Assembly (NCBI RefSeq): GCF_003458415.1
Contig: NZ_QRUF01000023.1
Coordinates: forward strand, 1-28,892
Origin: Collinsella sp. AF25-2LB
GTDB taxonomy: Bacteria > Actinomycetota > Coriobacteriia > Coriobacteriales > Coriobacteriaceae
Length of the DNA: 28,892 nt
Reading direction: 5' to 3'
Shown here piece after piece: positions 23,648-28,892 of this stretch. The notes under the pieces are model-generated. The model was not told the DNA's origin, did not search any database, and was given only the letters and a program-made list of their open reading frames with translations. Every line of letters starts with the position of its first letter. Within the stretch, counting starts at the first letter, position 1. The position numbers and the translations under genes were made by a program.

Positions 23648-24457
23648 TTATTGAGGCTGCTTTCCAATGTATGCGAGGATTCCACCGTCGACGTAGAGGA
23701 TGTGGCCGTTGACGAAGTTCGATGCATCGGAAGCCAAGAACACGGCGGGGCCCTTCAGATCCTCGGGCGTGCCCCAACGGGCGGCCGGCGTCTTGGCAAT
23801 GATGAACTGGTCAAACGGGTGGCGGCTGCCGTCGGGCTGCGTCTCGCGCAGGGGTGCGGTTTGCGGCGTGGCGATGTAGCCGGGTCCAATGCCGTTGCAC
23901 TGGATATTGGCCTCGCCAAACTCCGAGCAGATGTTCTTGGTGAGCATCTTGAGTCCGCCCTTGGCGGCGGCATAGCCGGCGATGGTCTCGCGACCTAGCT
24001 CGCTCATCATCGAGCAGATGTTGATGATCTTGCCGTGGCCCTTGGCGATCATGCCGGGCAGGCAGGCCTTGGACACGATAAACGGTGCGTTGAGGTCAAT
24101 ATCGACGACGCGGCGGAAGTCCTCGGCGCTCATGTCGAGCATCGGGGTGCGCTGAATGACGCCGGCATTGTTGACCAGGATGTCGGGCGTGGTGCCAAAG
24201 TCGGCCTCGATTTTGGCGATGAGCTCGGCAACGGCGGCCTCGTCGGTGACGTCTGCCACGTAACCATGAGCCTCAAAGCCCAGCTCGCGGTAGTGCTTCT
24301 CGGCCTCGGCGACCTTGTCGGCGTGACGTGCGTTAAAGGCGATCTTGGCGCCGGCCTCTCCGAGCGCCTCGGCAATGGCCATACCGATGCCATAGGTGGC
24401 GCCGGTCACGAGCGCGACCTTGCCATCCAGGCGGAAGCTGTCCATAAGATCAGACAT
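23648..24457 (-). CDS. SDR-family dehydrogenase, probable 2,5-diketo-3-deoxygluconate reductase (DhuD/KduD-like)
   Basis: A 269-residue short-chain dehydrogenase annotated in relatives as gluconate 5-dehydrogenase or KduD. It has the cofactor motif TGATYGIG (18-25), NNAG (96-99), catalytic Ser149 or a neighbour, Tyr162 and Lys166 (YAAAK), and the ending VDGGILAYIGKQP. Next to an RpiB-like isomerase and a GH105 gene, the likely reaction is NAD(P)H reduction of 2,5-diketo-3-deoxygluconate to KDG. The start is set at 24457, where AAAGGA is well spaced; an in-frame ATG nine codons upstream overlaps the operator. It is controlled by operator sites at 24472 and 24562. Confidence 0.87.
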   Translation of the reverse strand: MSDLMDSFRLDGKVALVTGATYGIGMAIAEALGEAGAKIAFNARHADKVAEAEKHYRELGFEAHGYVADVTDEAAVAELIAKIEADFGTTPDILVNNAGVIQRTPMLDMSAEDFRRVVDIDLNAPFIVSKACLPGMIAKGHGKIINICSMMSELGRETIAGYAAAKGGLKMLTKNICSEFGEANIQCNGIGPGYIATPQTAPLRETQPDGSRHPFDQFIIAKTPAARWGTPEDLKGPAVFLASDASNFVNGHILYVDGGILAYIGKQPQ

Positions 24458-24471
24458 AGCGATCCTTTCAA

Positions 24472-24485
24472 AAGAAACGTTCATC
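24472..24485. promoter_or_regulatory. Operator half-site before the SDR gene
   Basis: AAGAAACGTTCATC keeps the AACGTT core and 6 of 7 positions of the right half of the palindrome, 15 bp upstream of the SDR start. On the minus strand it follows directly after TTATATAG, a possible -10 with CTGACC 18 bp further upstream, so it would again cover the start site. Confidence 0.5.
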
Positions 24486-24561
24486 TATATAAGTCTTGCT
24501 TTTCATACAAGGTCAGTATAGGAGAAGAGGGGGAATTAAAAGACAGATTCTCCTAAAAACA

Positions 24562-24575
24562 GGTGAACGTTCACT
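24562..24575. promoter_or_regulatory. GTGAACGTTCAC operator upstream of the SDR gene
   Basis: GGTGAACGTTCACT carries a perfect 12-bp core (24563-24574). It is 90 bp from the degenerate site nearer the gene and lies between the gntR stop and the SDR start. This links the unsaturated-uronate branch to the same regulon as the uxa genes, the transporter and GH105. Confidence 0.75.
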
Positions 24576-24617
24576 TTTAAAAGGTAAACGGTGGTCTCGC
24601 CCTTGCCGTGCGGACGT

Positions 24618-25310
24618 CTATTTGCTCTGTTCCTGCGCTCCCTCTGCGATCATGTTGCGGTTGTACACCAGATGCAGGTACATCGCGTCGTGCGCGGCGG
24701 TGGGATTGCGCGAGGCGATGGCGTCGGCCACATCGCGGTGCGTGCGGATAGTTTCCTCGACGAGCTTTTTGCCAGTCACGTCGATAAAGAGGGGGACGGA
24801 TGCCTTGAGCACGCCCATCAGGCGGGGAACGACGAGGTTTCCGGAGCTCTCGGCAATGGCATTGTGGAACGCGGTGTCGGCGGCGGAGTAATCCTTACCG
24901 GCCTCGGCCAGGCGCTCGGATTCATCGCAGAGCTCTTCGATACAGACGACCTGATCGTTGGTTGCGTGCTCGGCCGCCATGCGTGCCATCTGCGGCTCGA
25001 TCATAAAGCGCACCTCGAGTAGGTCGCGCGCCAGACGCTGCTTGTCGTCGATAAAGGTAAAGCCCAGCGGGTCGTCGGCAACGCCGGGGTTTGACGCCAC
25101 ATAGGTGCCCGAACCCTGCTTAATGCGCACGATATTGCGCGACTGCAGCAACTTCATGGCCTCGCGCACGGTGCTCCTGCCGGCGCCCAAGCGCTCGACC
25201 AGCACGGTTTCCTTAGGTAGGCGATCGCCTTGCTCAAGGTGTTCATCCAGAATCAATTGAATGATTTTCTCCGATATTTGCTCGGGGAGTCCCGATTCGG
25301 CGCGGGCCAT
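24618..25310 (-). CDS. GntR-family regulator, FadR subfamily
   Basis: A 230-residue regulator. The winged helix-turn-helix (about residues 8-72) has the family pattern GDRLPKETVLVERLGAGRSTVREAMKLLQSRNIVRIKQGSGTYV. An all-helical FCD effector domain (about 95-215) follows, with probable metal and ligand contacts in DTAFHNAIAE and HRDVADAI and a late His in MYLHLVYN. Proteins of this type control hexuronate and gluconate genes. It is divergent from the GntP permease with CATCAGA repeats between them. The start is placed at 25310, where AAAGG is well spaced; two in-frame ATG codons lie upstream (25325, 25337). It probably represses the permease-dehydratase pair and itself. Confidence 0.9.
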   Translation of the reverse strand: MARAESGLPEQISEKIIQLILDEHLEQGDRLPKETVLVERLGAGRSTVREAMKLLQSRNIVRIKQGSGTYVASNPGVADDPLGFTFIDDKQRLARDLLEVRFMIEPQMARMAAEHATNDQVVCIEELCDESERLAEAGKDYSAADTAFHNAIAESSGNLVVPRLMGVLKASVPLFIDVTGKKLVEETIRTHRDVADAIASRNPTAAHDAMYLHLVYNRNMIAEGAQEQSK

Positions 25311-25404
25311 AGCTATACCTTTCATTACAAAATTCATCTGAGCTATTTTAGCGCACCACGGATGCGATATTGGCCGCTGGATTTGAGTCGGGCGGCTTAG
25401 ATAT

Positions 25405-25431
25405 ACCGTTCGCAGCGCAAATACGACCGTT
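25405..25431 (+). promoter_or_regulatory. Tandem ACCGTT motif (21-bp period) upstream of gntP
   Basis: ACCGTT at 25405-25410 and 25426-25431 are exactly 21 bp apart, with AAATACG before the second copy. This is the fourth instance of the arrangement, here without any GTGAACGTTCAC operator. Confidence 0.55.
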
Positions 25432-25435
25432 TACC

Positions 25436-25531
25436 AAATACATCAGATGTATTTCGAACAAATTTCAAAATGAAACATCAGACCTTTCCAAAACACGCTA
25501 TAGTCATCAGACGAATTCAAAAGGTCTGATG
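25436..25531. promoter_or_regulatory. gntR-gntP control region with CATCAGA sites
   Basis: A near-palindrome AAATACATCAGATGTATTT (25436-25454) is followed by CATCAGACCTTT (25476-25487), CATCAGACG (25505-25513) and AAAGGTCTGATG (25520-25531). The second and fourth are perfect 12-bp inverted repeats. TATAGT (25499-25504) is a good -10 lying between them. CATCTGA on the other side (25335-25341) may serve gntR. These are probable binding sites of the divergent FadR-type regulator. Confidence 0.6.
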
Positions 25532-25544
25532 AATTGGAGGAAAG

Positions 25545-26906
25545 ATGTCAGACCCAACGTTTATGGCTGATCCCACCAGGCTGGTCATCGCCGCCATCGT
25601 GGGCATCGCGCTGCTGCTTGCGCTCATCATCAAGTTCAAGCTGCACCCCGTGCTTTCGATGATGGTCTCGGCGCTCGCGATCGGCATCGGCGCCGGTATG
25701 CCGCTCGACCTGGTGGCGGACACTGTCACCAAGGGCGTGGGCGCCACGCTGCAAAACATCGCCCTGCTCATTGGCCTGGGCTCGATGTTTGGCCAGATTC
25801 TTGAAGAGAGCGGCGGCGCCAAGAAGATTGCCCAGACCTTCATCGATACCTTTGGGCAGGGTCACTCTAGCTGGGCACTGGGTATTACCGGTCTGGTCAT
25901 CGGCACTACGGTGTTCTTTGAGGCCGGCGTGGTCGTTTTGATCCCGCTTGCCTTTAGCGTGGCGTCGCAGACCAAGAAGTCGACGCTCTACTACGGCATC
26001 GCGCTGCTCGCAGGACTTGCCGCTGGCTATGCGTTTGTGCCGCCATCGGCCGGTTCGGTTCTGGTCGCCGGCACGCTCGGTGTCGACCTGGGCACCATGA
26101 TTCTCGTCGGTATCCCTACCGCCTTCATCGCCATGGCGATCGCCGGCGTCATCTGGGGTCGCAACGTGGGCGGTCGCATCTTTACCGATGTTCCGGAGCA
26201 CTTTACCTCTGCCGAGGGCGCGAGCGACGAAAAGGAGCTTCCCTCCTTTGGCATGGTGCTTGCCATCGTGCTCACGCCGCTTTGTTTGATTTTGCTGGGC
26301 ACGCTGTCCTCTTATATCCCCATGCCCGCCGAGCTCGCTTCGATTCTCGCCTTCCTGGGCAAGCCGTTCGTCGCCTTGACGCTTGCCACGCTCGTCGCGA
26401 TGTATCTGCTGGGCGCGCGCCGCGGCTACTCCGGCGCCGAGCTCAAGGCCTTGCTCGACCGCTCTCTTAAGCCCGTCGGCATGATCTTGCTGGTTATCGC
26501 TTGCGGTGGCGTCATGCGTTGGATGCTGCAGGACTGCGGCCTAGGTCAGGTTATTGGCCCCATGCTCGAGGCTTCTCCGCTGCCTTTGGTGGTCGTTGCC
26601 TTTTTGATTGCCGTCATGGTGCGTGCCTCTGTCGGCAGCTCCATCGTCGCTATGACCATGGCATCGGGCATTATGGCCGCCATGCCCGCGGTTGCAGGAG
26701 CCTCGGTGCTCATGCGTGCCGCTATCTGTCTTGCTATCTGCGGCGGTGCCACGGCCCTCTCGCACGTCAACGATGCCGGTTTTTGGATGTGCTCCTCGTT
26801 CCTGGAGATTGACGAGAAGACAACCCTCAAGTCCTGGACCGTTATGGAGACGCTCATCGGCCTTTCGGGTCTTGCCTGCGCCCTGGTGATTTCGTTCTTC
26901 GCCTAG
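25545..26906 (+). CDS. GntP-family gluconate/sugar-acid:H+ permease
   Basis: A 453-residue hydrophobic protein of the gluconate permease family, with about 12 membrane segments. Recognisable stretches are LHPVLSMMVSALAIGIGAGMP, the FEAGVVVLIPLAFSVA loop, YAFVPPSAGSVLVAGTLGVDLG and CGGATALSHVNDAGFWMCSSFLEIDEKTTLKSWTVMET near the C-terminus, which is characteristic of GntP. It should import gluconate or a related aldonic or ketodeoxy acid. GGAGGAAAG precedes ATG 25545. It pairs with the downstream dehydratase and the divergent GntR regulator. Confidence 0.93.
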   Translation: MSDPTFMADPTRLVIAAIVGIALLLALIIKFKLHPVLSMMVSALAIGIGAGMPLDLVADTVTKGVGATLQNIALLIGLGSMFGQILEESGGAKKIAQTFIDTFGQGHSSWALGITGLVIGTTVFFEAGVVVLIPLAFSVASQTKKSTLYYGIALLAGLAAGYAFVPPSAGSVLVAGTLGVDLGTMILVGIPTAFIAMAIAGVIWGRNVGGRIFTDVPEHFTSAEGASDEKELPSFGMVLAIVLTPLCLILLGTLSSYIPMPAELASILAFLGKPFVALTLATLVAMYLLGARRGYSGAELKALLDRSLKPVGMILLVIACGGVMRWMLQDCGLGQVIGPMLEASPLPLVVVAFLIAVMVRASVGSSIVAMTMASGIMAAMPAVAGASVLMRAAICLAICGGATALSHVNDAGFWMCSSFLEIDEKTTLKSWTVMETLIGLSGLACALVISFFA

Positions 26907-26928
26907 TTCGCGTAGCTAAGCATCTTTC

Positions 26929-26947
26929 ACCGAGTGCATCGCTCGGT
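26929..26947. other. Small hairpin between gntP and the dehydratase
   Basis: ACCGAG (26929-26934) and CTCGGT (26942-26947) form a 6-bp stem followed by a T-poor stretch. It is weak as a terminator. ACCAACGATTGGT (26971-26983), 31 bp before the dehydratase start, is a possible operator with 5-bp arms. Confidence 0.3.
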
Positions 26948-27014
26948 ACCCATTTTCACCTGATTCATTAACCAACGATTGGTACAACCGTTCAAACCAA
27001 AAGAGGAGAACATC

Positions 27015-28793
27015 ATGGACGAGAAAACCAAAGCACAGATTCAGCAGGAGGCCGCCGACCTGGTTGCCAAGCTGCAGCCGCGTTCTGGCAAGTTCCGCAC
27101 CATCAGCCCCGAGATGGACCCGCTGCGCCTGGGCTCTGGCTGGTCCATCGAGGATCTGGACAAGCCGCAGGTCATTATCGAGTCGACGTTCGGCGACTCG
27201 CACCCGGGTTCTGCCGGCCTGTTTGATCTGGTCGAGGAGGTCCGTGCTGGCGTTGCCGAGGCTGGCGGTCACGGTGCTCGTTACTTCTGCACCGACATTT
27301 GCGACGGTGAGGCCCAGGGCCACGACGGCATCAACTACTCGCTGCCCAGCCGCGACATGATCGCCAACATGATCGAGATTCATGCCAAGGCCACTCCATT
27401 CGACGCCGGCGTCTTTGTCGCCAGCTGCGATAAGGGTCTGCCTGCGAACCTCATGGCCATGGGCCGCATCAACATCCCCTCCATCGTCGTTACCGGCGGT
27501 GTCATGGATGCCGGTCCCGACCTGCTGACCCTGGAGCAGCTCGGCGCCATCTCGGCCCGCTATGAGCGCGGCGAGATTTCCCGCGAGGAGCTCGAGTTTG
27601 CCAAGCACAACGCATGCCCCAGCTGCGGCGCCTGCTCCTTTATGGGTACCGCCTCGACCATGCAGGTTACCGCCGAGGCCCTGGGCCTTATGCTCCCCGG
27701 CACGGCTCTGCTGCCCGCAACCAGCTCCGATCTGCGTGAGTTTGCGCGCGAGGCTGGCCGTCAGTCCGTGTGGCTCTCCGAGCACAACCTGTGCCCCCGC
27801 GACATCGTGACCAAGGAGTCCTTCGAGAATCTCATCATGGTCCACGGCGCCATCTCCGGTTCCACCAACTCGCTGCTGCACATTCCCGCGATCGCCCGCG
27901 AGTTTGGCATCGAGATGTCCGCCGACGACTTCGACCGTCTGCACCGTGGTGCTCACTACCTGCTCAACGTTCGTCCCGCAGGTGAGTGGCCGGCGCAGTT
28001 CTTCTACTATGCGGGTGGCGTGCCGCGCATCATGGAGGAGATCAAGTCGATGCTCCACCTCGACGTCATGACCGTCACCGGCAAGACTCTCGGCGAAAAC
28101 CTCGAGGACCTTAAGAACAACGGCTACTACGAGAAGTGCGGCCGCTACTTGGAGAAATGGAACCTCAAGCGCGAGGACATCATTCGCCCGTTTGACCAGG
28201 CTTTTGGTACCGACGGCTCCATCGCCATCCTCCACAGCAACCTTGCCCCCGAGGGCGCCGTCGTCAAGCACACGGTTGTTCCGCGCGAGATGTTCCAGGC
28301 CACGCTTAAGGCCCGTCCGTTCGATTGCGAGGAGGACGCCATCCACGCCGTCCTGACGCACGAGGTCAAGCCCGGCGATGCCGTTATCATTCGCTATGAG
28401 GGTCCCAAGGGTTCCGGTATGCCCGAGATGTTCTACACCACCGAGGCTATCGCCAGCGATCCCGAGCTGGGTGCGAGCATTGCCCTTATCACCGATGGCC
28501 GCTTCTCCGGCGCCTCCAAGGGCCCGGCTATCGGTCACGTTTCGCCCGAGGCTGCCGTGGGCGGCCCGATTGCCCTGATCGAGGAGGGCGACCTTATCCA
28601 GATCAACATCCCCGAGCGCTCGCTGTCTATTGTGGGCATCGCCGGCAAGGAGATGGAGCCGGCCGAGATCGATGCCGTCCTGGCCGAGCGCCGAGCCGCT
28701 TGGAAGCCCAAGGCTAATCGCTATACCTCCGGCACGCTCAAGTTCTTTACCGAGCATGCAGTTTCCGCCATTCAGGGTGGCTACATGGAGTAG
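27015..28793 (+). CDS. IlvD/Edd-family dehydratase, probable sugar-acid (gluconate-type) dehydratase
   Basis: A 592-residue Fe-S dehydratase of the dihydroxy-acid/6-phosphogluconate dehydratase family. Typical motifs are [19 protein letters not shown] (from residue 96), [15 protein letters not shown] (Cys138) and [17 protein letters not shown] (C201, C204, C207), plus [19 protein letters not shown] near the C-terminus. The N-terminal PCN Cys motif of many family members reads SHPGS here (residues 62-66). Next to gntP and a FadR-type regulator, it most likely dehydrates gluconate or a similar aldonate to KDG rather than serving branched-chain amino acid synthesis. ATG 27015 follows AAGAGGAG; the frame is open 12 codons further upstream. 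Confidence 0.82.
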   Translation: MDEKTKAQIQQEAADLVAKLQPRSGKFRTISPEMDPLRLGSGWSIEDLDKPQVIIESTFGDSHPGSAGLFDLVEEVRAGVAEAGGHGARYFCTDICDGEAQGHDGINYSLPSRDMIANMIEIHAKATPFDAGVFVASCDKGLPANLMAMGRINIPSIVVTGGVMDAGPDLLTLEQLGAISARYERGEISREELEFAKHNACPSCGACSFMGTASTMQVTAEALGLMLPGTALLPATSSDLREFAREAGRQSVWLSEHNLCPRDIVTKESFENLIMVHGAISGSTNSLLHIPAIAREFGIEMSADDFDRLHRGAHYLLNVRPAGEWPAQFFYYAGGVPRIMEEIKSMLHLDVMTVTGKTLGENLEDLKNNGYYEKCGRYLEKWNLKREDIIRPFDQAFGTDGSIAILHSNLAPEGAVVKHTVVPREMFQATLKARPFDCEEDAIHAVLTHEVKPGDAVIIRYEGPKGSGMPEMFYTTEAIASDPELGASIALITDGRFSGASKGPAIGHVSPEAAVGGPIALIEEGDLIQINIPERSLSIVGIAGKEMEPAEIDAVLAERRAAWKPKANRYTSGTLKFFTEHAVSAIQGGYME

Positions 28794-28852
28794 CGCACGT
28801 ACGCATCGAATATCTCCTCTCATAGATGCGCGGCACAAAGAGCCCCGAGCCA

Positions 28853-28892
28853 TGAACTGCGCCCCAATTCTTGGACGGGCTAATAAGCGGCC
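28853..28892 (+). mobile_element. Left end of a probable IS3-family (IS150-type) element, cut by the window
   Basis: The last 40 bp begin TGAACTGCGCCCC and continue with AATTCTTGGACG. This resembles the terminal repeat of IS150-type elements as I remember it (TG-ACTGC-CCC ... TTGGACG). The match is about 19 of 25 positions by eye. No transposase is visible because the window ends. It lies 60 bp after the dehydratase stop codon. Confidence 0.45.

Noticed and set aside
25409..25570. Small plus-strand open frame across the gntR-gntP intergenic region.
   Set aside because: It overlaps the operator array and the gntP start in another frame, has no ribosome site and resembles no known protein.

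Overview
The window looks like a chromosomal stretch of a GC-rich gut actinobacterium of the Coriobacteriia, most plausibly Collinsella or a close relative. I infer this from the GC-rich third codon positions, AGGAGG-type ribosome binding sites, AT-richer intergenic regions and the gene set. No rRNA or marker gene is present to prove it. No tRNA, rRNA or CRISPR array was seen.

Layout. (1) 1-350: an AT-rich intergenic element bounded by 34-bp inverted repeats. (2) 350-598: an HPr-like phosphocarrier with Asp instead of Ser at position 46. (3) 691-4117: a ferrous iron uptake cluster (two FeoA proteins, FeoB, a small Cys-rich FeoB-associated membrane protein). (4) 4262-5341: a LacI-family regulator, followed by a second inverted-repeat element that encloses its terminator. 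(5) 5802-10406: uxaC-uxaB-uxaA, taking D-galacturonate to 2-keto-3-deoxygluconate (KDG). (6) 10760-17066: a GPH-type symporter, a GH28 polygalacturonase, a fused pectin methylesterase/alpha-beta hydrolase and an SGNH esterase. (7) 17174-20597: a GH105 unsaturated uronyl hydrolase, a TIM-barrel isomerase/epimerase-like protein and an Fe-S/FAD oxidoreductase. (8) 20796-22745: a 2,4-dienoyl-CoA-reductase-like flavoenzyme. (9) Minus strand 22866-25310: an RpiB-like isomerase, an SDR dehydrogenase and a FadR-type GntR regulator. (10) 25545-28793: a GntP-type sugar-acid permease and an IlvD/Edd-family dehydratase. (11) 28853-28892: what looks like the first 40 bp of an IS150-type insertion sequence running off the window.

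Together regions 4-9 form a pectin utilization locus. None of the pectin enzymes has a visible signal peptide, so imported methylated or acetylated oligogalacturonides would be de-esterified and cut in the cytoplasm. Saturated galacturonate goes through UxaC/UxaB/UxaA. The unsaturated uronate released by GH105 would go through the RpiB-like isomerase and the SDR, which probably replace KduI/KduD. Both routes, and the GntP/dehydratase module, converge on KDG. The KDG kinase and KDPG aldolase are not in this window.

The most interesting signal is regulatory. A palindrome, GGTGAACGTTCACC, occurs complete or degenerate upstream of the uxa, transporter, GH105 and SDR units. At three promoters it occurs as a pair with centres 38-41 bp apart, one over the -35 and one at the start site. 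Just upstream of those three promoters, and also upstream of gntP, lies a second motif: two NCCGTT hexamers exactly 21 bp apart with an A-rich centre. This suggests a two-layer control circuit: the local LacI-type repressor plus an unidentified second regulator. Two families of inverted-repeat elements and a 65-bp palindromic repeat present twice are further structures not explained by genes.
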